A DNA stretch of 64,000 nt from Azoarcus olearius (lineage in GTDB: Bacteria; Pseudomonadota; Gammaproteobacteria; Burkholderiales; Rhodocyclaceae): assembly GCF_001682385.1 (NCBI RefSeq), contig NZ_CP016210.1:372001-436000 (forward strand), given 5' to 3'. A program made the translations under genes and the position numbers. Position 1 is the first letter of the stretch; each line of letters begins with the position of its first letter. Positions 40,394 to 49,647 of the stretch are shown here, in pieces. Under the pieces are notes generated by a model. It made no database searches and had not been told where the DNA came from. It worked only from the letters and a program-made list of their open reading frames with translations.

Positions 40394-42514
40394 TCAGCGG
40401 CCTAGCGGGTTGAGGGTGTCGATGATGATCGCGGCGGCGCGGTCCAGCGTGCCTTCGTCGATGGTCAGCGGCGGCGCCAGCCGGATCACGTTGCCATTGG
40501 TGTCGCGGGTGGCGATGCCGCGCGCCAGCAGCAACTCGGCAACCAGCTGCGCGGGCGCCTTCACCGGGTCCAGCGCCACCCCGATCAGCAGCCCGCGCCC
40601 GCGCACTTCGCGCACGCAGGGCAGCTCGGCGGCTTCCAGCTCCGCGCGCAGGCGCCGGCCGAGGCGCTCGGCGGCTTCCCACGGCCGGGTTTCGGCGAGC
40701 AGGTCGAGCACTTCCAGCGCCACCGCGGCGCCCAGCGGGTTGCCGCCGAAGGTGGAGCCGTGGTCGCCGGGGCGGAACACGTCCATCACCTCGCGGTCGG
40801 CCAGGAAGGCCGACACCGGCAATAGCCCACCGCCCAGCGCCTTGCCCAGGATCAGCCCGTCGGGCCGCACGCCGTCGTGGTCGCAGGCGAGCAGGCGGCC
40901 GGTGCGGCCAAGGCCGGTCTGCACCTCGTCGGCGATCAGCAGCACGTTGTGGCGGCGGCAGATTTCGGCGCAGTGGGCCAGATACCCCGGCGGCGGCACG
41001 ATGATGCCGCCTTCGCCCTGGATGGGTTCGACCAGGAAGGCCGCGGTGTGGGGGGTGATCGCCGCTTCGAGTGCGGTCGGGTCGCCGAACGGCACCCGCC
41101 GCAGCCCGGGCGGGAAGGGGCCGAAGCCGTCGCGGTACTGCTCCTTCGAAGAAAGCCCGACGATGGTGATCGAGCGGCCGTGGAAATTGCCCTCGCAGGC
41201 GATGATCTCGGCCCGGTCGGGCGGCACGCCCTTGACGATGTAAGCCCATTTGCGCGCCGCCTTCAGCGCGGTTTCCACCGCCTCCAGCCCGGTATTGACC
41301 GGCAGCGCGCGCTCGAAGCCGAGCAGCGAGCACAGCCTTTCCAGCAGCAGCGGCAGGCGGTCGTTGGAGAACGAGCGCGAAGTCAGCGTCAGCAACTGCG
41401 CCTGGTCCTGCAGCGCGCGCAGCAGGCGCGGGTTGGCGTGGCCGAAGCTGACCGCCGAATAGGCGCTCATCATGTCGAGGTAGCGCGTGCCCTCGACGTC
41501 CCACAGCCATACGCCTTCGCCGCGGTGGAACACCACCGGCATCGGCGCGTAGTTGGTGGCGCCGAAGCGGCGCTCCTTCTCGCGCAGCCAGTAGGTCGCC
41601 GGGCCGAGCGCGGCGGCGACGAGGCGCGCGGTGAGCGCGGCGGAGTGGCCGTCGGGGTCGAGGTCGGGGCGGTATTCGACGATCTCCAGCCCGACGAAGT
41701 CGCCGCAGCTGCGCAGCGTATGGAAGACATCGACCAGTTGCTGCGGGTCGATGCCGTCCGGCGTGGGGCAGGTCACCGCCGGCACCGCGAGCGGGTCGAG
41801 TGCGTCGAGGTCGAGCGTGACGCCGAAGCCGCCGTCGCGGCCGTGGCCGCTGCGCGCGAGCGTCAGCGCCTCGCAGAACACCGTGGGCAGCCCGCGCTCG
41901 CGCACCTCGGCGATGTCGAACACGCGCACGCCGAGCCGGTCCAGCCGTTCGCGCTCGGCCGGCTCCCAGTCGCGCGCGCCGATGATGCAGACGCGCGCGG
42001 GGTCGAGTCGCGGGCCGGGGATCGCGGTCAGCGCGGGGGCGCCTTCGCCCAGTAGCGCGGCCAGCGGCATGCCGTGAATGTTGCCGGACCAGGTGGATTG
42101 GTCGGTGTGGCTGTCCAGATGGGCATCAATCCAGATCAGCCCCGGCGCGCCGCCCTGGCGGCGGGCAACGCCGCGCCAGGTGCCGATCGCCACCGCGTGG
42201 TCGCCACCGAGCACGAGCGGAAAGCCGTCCTCCGGCAGCCCGGCGATCTGCTCGGCCAGCCGGGCGCAGTACTCGCCCACCGCGGCGAGGCGTTCTTCCA
42301 TCGGCGCGTCGGGTGGCGGGGTGCGCAGCGGGCGCAGGGGTTCCAGCCAGGTGCCGGTGATGCCGGTGGTCCGCAGCCGTTCGGGCAGCATCGCGTGGCG
42401 CAGCGCTTCCGGTCCGTCGGCGCTGCCGCCATGCGGCGCGCCGAGCGCGAACGCGGCGCCGACGATGTGGACGCGATCATGCGGCCCGGAGGGCAGCGGG
42501 GTGGGAACGTTCAT
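40394..42514 (-). CDS. Arginase-ornithine aminotransferase fusion
   Basis: 706 residues. Residues 1-310 are an arginase/ureohydrolase domain with the Mn ligands of GGDHA (103-107), DAHLD (130-134) and DLDALD (235-240). Residues 320-706 are a class III aminotransferase closest to ornithine aminotransferase: NTGLEAVETALKAARKW, HGRSIT, IADEVQTGLGRTG (Asp528) and PLP Lys557 in LILGKALGGG. One chain could thus turn arginine into ornithine plus urea and then into glutamate semialdehyde. No stop or frameshift separates the halves, and GGAGG precedes the start. Confidence 0.93.
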   Translation of the reverse strand: MNVPTPLPSGPHDRVHIVGAAFALGAPHGGSADGPEALRHAMLPERLRTTGITGTWLEPLRPLRTPPPDAPMEERLAAVGEYCARLAEQIAGLPEDGFPLVLGGDHAVAIGTWRGVARRQGGAPGLIWIDAHLDSHTDQSTWSGNIHGMPLAALLGEGAPALTAIPGPRLDPARVCIIGARDWEPAERERLDRLGVRVFDIAEVRERGLPTVFCEALTLARSGHGRDGGFGVTLDLDALDPLAVPAVTCPTPDGIDPQQLVDVFHTLRSCGDFVGLEIVEYRPDLDPDGHSAALTARLVAAALGPATYWLREKERRFGATNYAPMPVVFHRGEGVWLWDVEGTRYLDMMSAYSAVSFGHANPRLLRALQDQAQLLTLTSRSFSNDRLPLLLERLCSLLGFERALPVNTGLEAVETALKAARKWAYIVKGVPPDRAEIIACEGNFHGRSITIVGLSSKEQYRDGFGPFPPGLRRVPFGDPTALEAAITPHTAAFLVEPIQGEGGIIVPPPGYLAHCAEICRRHNVLLIADEVQTGLGRTGRLLACDHDGVRPDGLILGKALGGGLLPVSAFLADREVMDVFRPGDHGSTFGGNPLGAAVALEVLDLLAETRPWEAAERLGRRLRAELEAAELPCVREVRGRGLLIGVALDPVKAPAQLVAELLLARGIATRDTNGNVIRLAPPLTIDEGTLDRAAAIIIDTLNPLGR

Positions 42515-42610
42515 GGCGTGCCTCCCGTCGAGCCCTTGCCGGCGGGTTGCGCTAGCGCGGGCGAATAAGCATTGAGCGTAAGGCTTGGAGCCGGGGGGCG
42601 GCGGAAACGT

Positions 42611-44140
42611 TCAGCCGAGCAGGCGGTGGAGTTCGAGCGCGACCAGCGCCGCGGCGGCAATCACCAGCAGCGCGAGCAGTCGGCCCTGGCGGCGTTGGGT
42701 GACCGCCAGGCTGGCGAGAGCAGCCTGCTGAACGACGTGGTGATGGCTGGATTCGACCAGGTTGTGATGCACCAGGCGCGGCAGCTGCGGCAGCGTGCCG
42801 GCCCAGGCGGGCGCTTCTTCCTTGATGCCGCGCACGAGGGCGCGCCAGCCCATCTGCTCGTTCATCCAGCGCTCGAGGAAGGGCTTGGCGGTCTTCCACA
42901 GGTCCAGCTCGGGGTCGAGCTGGCGGCCGAGGCCTTCGATGTTGAGCAGGGTCTTCTGCAGCAGCACCAGCTGCGGCTGCACTTCCATTTCGAAGCGGCG
43001 CGCGGTCTGGAACAGGCGCAGCAGGGTCTTGCCGAAGGAGATGTCCTTCAGCGGTTTGTCGAAGATCGGCTCGCACACGGTGCGGATCGCGGCCTCGAAT
43101 TCATCGACGCGGGTCTTGGCCGGCACCCAGCCCGCTTCGATGTGGGCCATCGCCACGCGCTTGTAGTCGCGCTTGAAGAAGGCGAGGAAGTTCTGCGCGA
43201 GGTAGTTCTTGTCCACCTCGTTGAGCGTGCCCATGATGCCGAAGTCGAGCGCGATGTAGCGGCCGTCGGCATGCACGAAGATGTTGCCCGGGTGCATGTC
43301 GGCGTGGAAGAAGCCGTCGCGGAACACCTGGGTGAAGAAGATCTCGACACCGGCGCGCGACAGGGCCTTGAGGTCGGTGCCCTGGGCGGTGACCGCGGCG
43401 GTCTGCGAGATCGGTACGCCGTGCATGCGCTCCATCACCATCACGCTGCGCCCGCACCAGTCCCAATACACCTCGGGCACCAGCAGCAGCGGCGAATCCT
43501 TGAAGTTGCGCCGCAGCTGCGAGCAGTTGGCGGCCTCGCGCATCAGGTCGAGTTCGTCGCGCAGGTATTTGCTGAACTCGGCGACTACCTCGCGCGGTTT
43601 CAGCCGCCGGCCTTCCGGCCAGGCCTTGTCCAGCAGCATCGCGCCGACTTCCATCAGCGCGAGGTCGTGCGCGATCACGCGTTCGATGCCGGGCCGCAGG
43701 ATCTTGACCGCCACCTCGGTGCCGTCGGGCAGGCGGGCGAAATGCACCTGTGCGACGGAGGCCGAGGCCACCGGCGTGCGCTCGAAGTCGCGGAACACCG
43801 CGTCCACCGGCCGGCCGTAGAAGCCTTCCAGCACTGCCAGCGCCTGCTCGGTGGGGAAGGGCGGCACGCGGTCCTGGAGCAGCGCGAGTTCGTCGGCGAG
43901 GTCAGGCGGCAGCAGGTCGCGCCGGGTGGACAGCATCTGGCCGAACTTGACGAAGATCGGCCCGAGCGATTCGAGTGCCTTGCGCAAGCGCACCGCGCGC
44001 GGCTCCGAGAAACGCCGCCAGAAGAACACCCGGTGCCAGATGCGACCGAGGCGGCCGCTGGCGTCGGCGTCGAGGATCATGCGATCGAGGCCGAAACGCA
44101 GGCTGACGGTGATGATCTTGGCGAGGCGGAGGAGGCGCAC
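42611..44140 (-). CDS. ubiB: UbiB (ABC1/ADCK-family ubiquinone biosynthesis protein)
   Basis: 509 residues from a GTG at 44140, chosen because the chain then begins like UbiB ([17 protein letters not shown]); longer starts add only Pro/Arg-rich residues. The atypical kinase core includes [20 protein letters not shown] (KxGQ motif), [10 protein letters not shown] (Ala-rich loop), [15 protein letters not shown] and DFGIMG. The C-terminus ends in a membrane helix. It supports ubiquinone biosynthesis, probably by extracting lipid intermediates from the membrane with ATP use. No clear ribosome site is seen. Confidence 0.92.
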   Translation of the reverse strand: MRLLRLAKIITVSLRFGLDRMILDADASGRLGRIWHRVFFWRRFSEPRAVRLRKALESLGPIFVKFGQMLSTRRDLLPPDLADELALLQDRVPPFPTEQALAVLEGFYGRPVDAVFRDFERTPVASASVAQVHFARLPDGTEVAVKILRPGIERVIAHDLALMEVGAMLLDKAWPEGRRLKPREVVAEFSKYLRDELDLMREAANCSQLRRNFKDSPLLLVPEVYWDWCGRSVMVMERMHGVPISQTAAVTAQGTDLKALSRAGVEIFFTQVFRDGFFHADMHPGNIFVHADGRYIALDFGIMGTLNEVDKNYLAQNFLAFFKRDYKRVAMAHIEAGWVPAKTRVDEFEAAIRTVCEPIFDKPLKDISFGKTLLRLFQTARRFEMEVQPQLVLLQKTLLNIEGLGRQLDPELDLWKTAKPFLERWMNEQMGWRALVRGIKEEAPAWAGTLPQLPRLVHHNLVESSHHHVVQQAALASLAVTQRRQGRLLALLVIAAAALVALELHRLLG

Positions 44141-44230
44141 GAGAGGGCGGGGAACGGACGGCGGAGAAGCGCGGACTTTAGCCGGAAAGCGGGGGGCGGG
44201 GAAAGGGCGGGGCGGGGCGCGGGGTTGCGC

Positions 44231-44300
44231 CTCCCCCTTCAAGGGGGAGGTTGGAAGGGGGATGGGGTTTCACCGGGGCAGCGTGACCTCATCCCCATCC
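44231..44300. repeat. Second copy of the CTCCCCCTTCAAGGGGG intergenic repeat
   Basis: CTCCCCCTTCAAGGGGGAG (44231-44249) followed by GGGGATGGGG and an inverted CCCCATCC about 30 bases on. The leading 17 bases equal those at 28843-28859. It lies in the gap between the TonB receptor stop and the UbiB start, so it could fold in either transcript. Confidence 0.6.
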
Positions 44301-44383
44301 CGGTCCGGGACGCTCGTGGTCCGCTCCACCGCGCCAGCGCGCTGCTCGGCGAATCCCGCCCGGGGAGCGCCCACTGTTCCCGG

Positions 44384-46459
44384 TCAGAACGTCACTTTCA
44401 CCCCCATGGTCAGGTTGCGGCCCATCAGCGGGGCGGCGTCCTTGATGAAGGAGGTGTGGCTGTAGGCGAGTTCGTCGGTGAGGTTGGCCGCCTTCACGTA
44501 GAACAGGTAGGGCACGCTGGCGATGCGGCCGGCGTAGCTGGCGCCGAGGTTGACCATGTTGTAGCCCGGCGTGCTGCTCTCGAACTCGGCGACCTGGCGC
44601 TGGCGGCCGACGCGATAGACCTCCAGTTCGCCCTGCCACGCGCCCTGGCGCGCGTCCAGCCGCAGGCCGACGCGGTGCGCCGGGATGCGCGGCAGGTCGC
44701 GGTCGCCGTCGCCGCCGGCGAGGCGTGCGCGCACGTAGTCGCCGAACAGCGTGAGCCCGAACACGCGGTCGAGCTGCTGGCGGACCTGGCCTTCCACGCC
44801 GGTGAAGATGGCGTCGCGCTGGGCGTATTCGATCAGTTGCACGCCCTCCAGCGCATCCAGCGTGTGGGCGTAGATGAAGTCGTTCACCCGGTTGTGGAAC
44901 ACGCTGAGGTTGAAGGTGGTGGCGCCGGCCAGCTTCTTCAGGCTGAGGTCGATATTGTGCGAAGTCTCGGCCTTCAGGTCGGCGTTGCCGCGTTCGATCG
45001 TGCGCGTCGCCATGTGCAGGCCATCGGCGTACAACTCCTCGGCGGTGGGCAGCCGTTGCGCGCGCGCCAGCGACAGGCCCAGCGCGTAATCGGGGGCGAA
45101 GTTCCACACCGCGCCGAGCGACAGCGAGTTGCCGCGATGGCTGCGGTCGCGCGCGTCGGCATCGACCTCCACCTGCTGCCATTCGTGGCGCAGGCCGGCT
45201 TCGAAACGCCAGTCGCCGGTGATGTACTCCTCGATCAGGAAGGCGCCGTGGCGGCGGGTGAGCGTGGGCGGCACATAGGCCTCCTCGCCGATGGCGGAGA
45301 AGTCGCGCCGCGTGGTCTGCAGCCCGAACACCCCGCGCCAGCCGCCCAGCGGCGCGTGCTGCAGTTCCACCCGGCCTTCGCTGGCGTTGTTGCGGAAGCG
45401 GGTGGAGACCGCGCCGTCTTCGATCTCGTCGTGGCGGTAGCGGGTGTGGCTGGCGCGCAGGCGCAGCCGGCTGATGCCGGCGAAGGGGTCGAGGTATTCC
45501 CCGCGCAGATCCCAGCGTTCGCTGTCGAGCTTCACGTAGGGCACGCCGCCGCCTTCGTCGGCGTGGTCGTGGTCGTCCTCGTCGTCGCCGTCGTGGCCGC
45601 CGCAGTGCAGGCTGTTGCCGTGGGTGTGGCAGTCCTCCAGGTCGTGGGCGTGGCCGGGCAGGCCGTATTCGTTGCGCTGACGGGTCCAGGCGACGCCGAG
45701 GTAGCCGCGCTCGCCGATCCATGACAGGCCAAGGCTGCCGGTTTCGGTTTCGTTGTAGCTGCCGTCCACCCGGCGTCCGCCCGCCCAACCGTCGCCGACG
45801 CGGTAGTCGCGCGCGTCGCGCTTGAGGCCTTCCGCGTGGATCGCGATGTTGCCGGCGCCGGCGGTCACTTCGAACGCGCCGGCGGCTTCGCGCGCGGCGG
45901 TGTTGCCGCGCAGTTCCACGCTGCCCTCCACGCCGCGCTCCGGAATCGCGGTGGGGATACGGCGATCGAGCACATTCACCACGCCGCCCACCGCCCCACC
46001 GCCGTAGGCGAGCGCGGACGGGCCGCGCAGCACCTCGATGCGCTCGCTGAGCAGCGGCTCGGCCGCCACCGCGTGGTCCGGGCTGATGGTGGAGGCGTCC
46101 ATGATCTCCGCGCCGTCGCTCAGCAGCCGCACGCGCGCCCCGTCCATGCCGCGGATCACCGGGCGGCTGGCGCCGGCGCCGAATTCGGTGGCGTGGATGC
46201 CGGGCTCGGTGGCGAGGGTTTCACCCAGCGTCGCCGCGCGCCGGCGTACGAGTTCGTCGCCGCCGAGCACGGTGGCCGGCGTGCTCATCGCGCCGCTGTC
46301 GACGTCGAGCCCGCTGGCCGAAACGGTGACGGCTTCGAGCTGGACCGGCGGCGCGGCGGTGGGGTCGTTGGGGGCTGCCGATTGGGCGGCAGCGTGGGCG
46401 GTGCCGAGCGCGCAAAGGAGGGCGAGCGAGAGCGGGGAAAGGCGGGGCAGCATTGTCAT
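44384..46459 (-). CDS. TonB-dependent receptor, ZnuD-like zinc uptake candidate
   Basis: 691 residues from the ATG at 46459; signal peptide to about 25. Plug domain at about 40-165 (RPVIRGMDGARVRLLSDG, IEVLRGPSALAYGGGAVGGVVNV) and a 22-strand barrel ending in Phe. A His/Asp-rich extracellular loop (270-305: GHAHDLEDCHTHGNS, HDGDDEDDHDHADE) is typical of ZnuD-type zinc receptors. It is the outer-membrane gate for zinc or a zinc complex. The gene upstream encodes a small DUF2946-like exported protein, a frequent partner of metal receptors. Confidence 0.9.
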   Translation of the reverse strand: MTMLPRLSPLSLALLCALGTAHAAAQSAAPNDPTAAPPVQLEAVTVSASGLDVDSGAMSTPATVLGGDELVRRRAATLGETLATEPGIHATEFGAGASRPVIRGMDGARVRLLSDGAEIMDASTISPDHAVAAEPLLSERIEVLRGPSALAYGGGAVGGVVNVLDRRIPTAIPERGVEGSVELRGNTAAREAAGAFEVTAGAGNIAIHAEGLKRDARDYRVGDGWAGGRRVDGSYNETETGSLGLSWIGERGYLGVAWTRQRNEYGLPGHAHDLEDCHTHGNSLHCGGHDGDDEDDHDHADEGGGVPYVKLDSERWDLRGEYLDPFAGISRLRLRASHTRYRHDEIEDGAVSTRFRNNASEGRVELQHAPLGGWRGVFGLQTTRRDFSAIGEEAYVPPTLTRRHGAFLIEEYITGDWRFEAGLRHEWQQVEVDADARDRSHRGNSLSLGAVWNFAPDYALGLSLARAQRLPTAEELYADGLHMATRTIERGNADLKAETSHNIDLSLKKLAGATTFNLSVFHNRVNDFIYAHTLDALEGVQLIEYAQRDAIFTGVEGQVRQQLDRVFGLTLFGDYVRARLAGGDGDRDLPRIPAHRVGLRLDARQGAWQGELEVYRVGRQRQVAEFESSTPGYNMVNLGASYAGRIASVPYLFYVKAANLTDELAYSHTSFIKDAAPLMGRNLTMGVKVTF

Positions 46460-46634
46460 TGTCCTGGCGGGCTGCCGGCACAGGTGCGGGAGACAGGCGC
46501 GTATCGGCGCACGGCCTCGGGCGGCGCGCACGCAAGCGTGGCGCACCGGCAGCGGATTTCAAGATGCGGTGTGGGGAGGTGGGCGAGGGCGTCCGGCGCC
46601 ACCCGGTGGCGGCGCGGACAACGCGGCAGGGCGC

Positions 46635-47054
46635 TCAGGCGAGCGCGGGCGGGGCGCGGCAGCGCGGAAGGGCGGGGGCGGAGGAGGGCGGCAGCGGCAG
46701 CGCGTGCGTCGCGTGGGCGACGCCGGGCCGGCCCGGGTCGAGCGCCGCGCTGCCAGCGCCCAGCGGCAGGTCGAGCCCGCCGAGCGCGAGGCACTGCAGG
46801 CAGACCCCGAAGGCGTCGACCGGTGCGCGGTCGTCGCTGGCGATGCGGGTCGAAGCAGACCTGGCCTGCGGCACCTCGGCGGCATGGCCGAGCAGGTGAG
46901 TCAGGGCGCCGGTCTGCGCCAGCACCAGCACCAGCGCGAGCACGGCGCGCAACAGCGGCGTTCGCACCGGTTCCGCCCGACGCGCGAGCGCCACCGCGCC
47001 ACGCCGGCAGGCGCTGCGGAAAGACGCGGGGAGGGAGGCGGAAACGGCGGTCAC
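46635..47054 (-). CDS. DUF2946-like small envelope protein
   Basis: 139 residues. An N-terminal basic segment precedes one hydrophobic helix (LLRAVLALVLVLAQTGALTHLL). A CLQCLALGG cysteine pair and an Ala/Pro-rich tail follow, as in DUF2946 proteins that accompany TonB receptors for copper or zinc. It lies 175 bases upstream of the receptor gene on the same strand and probably shares its metal control. Family assignment is moderate. Confidence 0.65.
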   Translation of the reverse strand: MTAVSASLPASFRSACRRGAVALARRAEPVRTPLLRAVLALVLVLAQTGALTHLLGHAAEVPQARSASTRIASDDRAPVDAFGVCLQCLALGGLDLPLGAGSAALDPGRPGVAHATHALPLPPSSAPALPRCRAPPALA

Positions 47055-47086
47055 GGCAGGATTCTAGATTTCGCGCGAAGGTTAAT

Positions 47087-47099
47087 GCAACGCTGTTGC
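47087..47099. promoter_or_regulatory. Palindrome GCAAC-GCT-GTTGC between zinc genes and argS
   Basis: A perfect 5+5 inverted repeat, extendable imperfectly to AATGCAAC/GTTGCGATT, 33 bases upstream of the DUF2946-like start. The place and form suit a Zur-type operator for the zinc receptor genes, but the sequence is not the E. coli Zur consensus. Confidence 0.4.
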
Positions 47100-47169
47100 G
47101 ATTCTATTGCAGTGACGCGCGCAGGGGCGGAGCGCCCACGGCAGCGGCCGGGGCGTGGGGTGCATCCGC

Positions 47170-47175
47170 TATAAT
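47170..47175 (+). promoter_or_regulatory. Candidate -10 element for argS
   Basis: TATAAT 28 bases before the argS ATG. No convincing -35 lies 16-18 bases upstream. The divergent metal-uptake genes read away on the other side. Confidence 0.4.
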
Positions 47176-47203
47176 TGCGCGTTTCGATCTTCCGCCGAGT
47201 GCC

Positions 47204-48967
47204 ATGAGCGCCGATCCCAAAGTCCTGCTGACCGATCTGATCAAAACCGCCCTCAAGAGCGTGGCGCCGGAGCATGCCGACACCGCCATCCTGCTGGAGC
47301 GCCCGAAGCAGGCGAGCCATGGCGATTTCGCCACCAACGTGGCGCTGCAGCTGGCCAAGCCGCTGAAGCGCAATCCGCGCGAACTGGCCGCGCTGCTGCT
47401 GGCCGAGCTGCCCGCATCAAACCTGGTGGCGAAGACCGAGGTGGCCGGTGCCGGTTTCATCAACTTCACCCTGGCCGCCGCCGCCAAGACCGCGGTGGTG
47501 GGCGAGGTGCTGGCGAAGGGCGCCGACTTCGGTCGCGGCGCGAAGAAGAACGTGAAGGTGCAGGTGGAGTTCGTCTCCGCCAACCCCACCGGCCCGCTGC
47601 ACGTGGGCCACGGCCGCGGCGCCGCCTATGGCGCCTCGCTGTCGGACGTGCTGAGCTTTGCCGGCTACGACGTCACCCGCGAGTACTACGTGAATGACGC
47701 CGGCCGCCAGATGGACATCCTGGCGCTGTCGACCTGGCTGCGCTACCTCGCGCTGTTCGGCATCGACGTGCCCTTCCCGCCCAACGCCTACCAGGGCGAT
47801 TACGTGATCGACATGGCGCGCGGCCTGCGCGACGCCCACCAGGGCCGCTACGCCGGCGTCACGCTGGCGCAGGTGCTGGAAGGCACGCCCGGTCTGCCGG
47901 TTGCCGAGCGCAAGGACGACGAGGCCAAGCAGCAACGCGAGCTGCACCTCGACGGCCTGATCGCCAACGCCAAACGCCTGCTCGGCGAGGACTACGCCTT
48001 CGTGCATGGCTTCGCGCTCAACGAGCAGCTCGGCGACGGCCGCGACGACCTGCAGGAATTCGGCGTCCATTTCGACAAGTGGTTCTCGGAGAAGAGCCTG
48101 TTCGACACCGGCCTGGTCGAGCGCGCGGTGGCCGAGCTGGAAAAGCGCGGCCACATCTACCTGCAGGACGGCGCCAAGTGGTTCCGTTCCACCGATTTCG
48201 GCGACGAGAAGGACCGCGTCGTGCAGCGCGAGAACGGCCTTTACACCTACTTCGCCTCCGACATCGCCTACCACCTCAACAAGTACGAGCGCGGCTTCGA
48301 CCGCATCATCGACATCTGGGGTGCCGACCACCACGGCTACATCCCGCGGGTGAAGGGCGCCATCGCCGCGCTCGGCCTGCCGCCGGAAAAGCTGGAAGTG
48401 GCGCTGGTGCAGTTCGCGGTGCTCTACCGCGACGGCCAGAAGACCTCGATGTCCACGCGCTCGGGCGAATTCGTCACGCTGCGCGAGCTGCGCCGCGAAG
48501 TCGGCAACGACGCCTGCCGGTTCTTCTACGTGCTGCGCAAGTCCGACCAACACCTGGATTTCGACCTCGACCTCGCCAAGAGCCAGAGCAACGAGAACCC
48601 GGTGTACTACATCCAGTACGCCCATGCCCGCGTGTGCTCGGTGCTCAACCAGTGGGGCGGTGAACCCGCCGAACTGCAGGCGGCCGATCTCGGCAAGCTG
48701 GAGAACGAGCGCGAACTCGCACTGTGCGCCCGCCTCGCCGGCTTTCCGGAGGTGGTGCAGGGCGCCGCCGCCGACTACGCGCCGCACCAGATCGCCTTCT
48801 ACCTGAAGGACCTCGCCGCCGATTTCCACAGCTGGTACAACGCCGAGCGCATGCTGGTCGACGACGAGGCGGTGAAGCTCGCCCGCCTCGCGCTGGCCGC
48901 GGCGGTGCGCAGCGTGCTGCGCGGCGGGCTGGCGGTGCTGGGCGTGTCCGCGCCCGAATCGATGTAA
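47204..48967 (+). CDS. argS: Arginyl-tRNA synthetase
   Basis: 587 residues from the ATG at 47204. Class I synthetase with the HIGH-type motif HVGH (133-136) in ANPTGPLHVGHGRGAAYG, an N-terminal Add-1 domain, the KTSMSTRSG loop in place of KMSKS and a C-terminal DALR anticodon-binding helical domain (SWYNAERML). It charges tRNA-Arg. A long upstream extension of the frame is antisense to the TonB receptor and is not coding. It is followed at 16 bases by the SPOR gene. Confidence 0.97.
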   Translation: MSADPKVLLTDLIKTALKSVAPEHADTAILLERPKQASHGDFATNVALQLAKPLKRNPRELAALLLAELPASNLVAKTEVAGAGFINFTLAAAAKTAVVGEVLAKGADFGRGAKKNVKVQVEFVSANPTGPLHVGHGRGAAYGASLSDVLSFAGYDVTREYYVNDAGRQMDILALSTWLRYLALFGIDVPFPPNAYQGDYVIDMARGLRDAHQGRYAGVTLAQVLEGTPGLPVAERKDDEAKQQRELHLDGLIANAKRLLGEDYAFVHGFALNEQLGDGRDDLQEFGVHFDKWFSEKSLFDTGLVERAVAELEKRGHIYLQDGAKWFRSTDFGDEKDRVVQRENGLYTYFASDIAYHLNKYERGFDRIIDIWGADHHGYIPRVKGAIAALGLPPEKLEVALVQFAVLYRDGQKTSMSTRSGEFVTLRELRREVGNDACRFFYVLRKSDQHLDFDLDLAKSQSNENPVYYIQYAHARVCSVLNQWGGEPAELQAADLGKLENERELALCARLAGFPEVVQGAAADYAPHQIAFYLKDLAADFHSWYNAERMLVDDEAVKLARLALAAAVRSVLRGGLAVLGVSAPESM

Positions 48968-48983
48968 GCCTACGGAGCCCGTT

Positions 48984-49568
48984 GTGAGCCGCGATCGCAA
49001 ACCCACCCGCAAGCCTGCCCGCTCGCCCGCCCGTAGCGGCGGCGGCACGCTGGTCGGCATCTTCATCGGACTGGTCATGGGGGCGGTGATCGCTGCCGGC
49101 GCGGCGTGGTACTTCACCCGTGCCAATCCCTTCCAGGCTGCTGCGCCGGCGCCCGCGCGCGCGCCGGTCGCGGTCGATCAGCCGCCGGCGGCGCTGCCCG
49201 GCAAGCCGGGCGACCGCCCGGTGGTGAAGCAGGACTTCGAGTTCTACAAGATCCTGCCTCAGGGTGATGGTGGCACCCACGCCGCGGTCGAGCCGCCGAA
49301 GCCGGTCGAAAAGGCGCCGGAGAAGCCGGCCGAGAAGCTGTGGCTGCAGGTCGGCGCGTTTGGCGCCGCGGACGAGGCCGAGAACCTCAAGGCCCGTCTT
49401 GCGCTGTCCGGCATCCAGGCCAGTTCGCAGCGCGCGCAGCTGGCCGACGGGCGGGTGGTGCAGCGGGTCCGCATCGGTCCGTTCGACAAGCCGGAAGACA
49501 TGAATTCCATCCGCGCCCGCCTGGCCTCGGCCGGGTTCGAGGCCAGCGTCACCAAGTCGGCGCCCTGA
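48984..49568 (+). CDS. SPOR-domain protein
   Basis: 194 residues from GTG at 48984. A basic N-terminus, one membrane helix (LVGIFIGLVMGAVIAAGAAWYF), a Pro/Ala linker and a C-terminal SPOR domain (WLQVGAFGAADEAENLKARLALSGI, RVRIGPFDKPEDMNSIRARL) give the standard FtsN-like layout. SPOR domains bind denuded peptidoglycan at the septum. The argS-SPOR-dsbA order is typical of Rhodocyclales and relatives. Confidence 0.93.
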   Translation: MSRDRKPTRKPARSPARSGGGTLVGIFIGLVMGAVIAAGAAWYFTRANPFQAAAPAPARAPVAVDQPPAALPGKPGDRPVVKQDFEFYKILPQGDGGTHAAVEPPKPVEKAPEKPAEKLWLQVGAFGAADEAENLKARLALSGIQASSQRAQLADGRVVQRVRIGPFDKPEDMNSIRARLASAGFEASVTKSAP

Positions 49569-49647
49569 AGCGCCTGCAATTCGGCCGCACCGAGGAACGC
49601 GGCGCAGCAAACCGCGTCTGAGCCTCGTCACTGTCCAGGAGTCCCGA

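Noticed and set aside
42572-45724. 1050-codon plus-strand open frame across ubiB and the TonB receptor
   Set aside because: It is antisense to two well-supported genes, rich in Arg, Gln, His and Val as expected for shadow frames in high-GC DNA, and matches no family.
46635-47054. A copper-specific assignment for the DUF2946-like protein
   Set aside because: The neighbouring receptor loop is ZnuD-like and no copper genes are nearby; metal identity is left open.
45836-47203. Upstream extension of the argS frame
   Set aside because: It is antisense to the receptor and DUF2946-like genes; canonical ArgS begins at 47204, 28 bases after a TATAAT.
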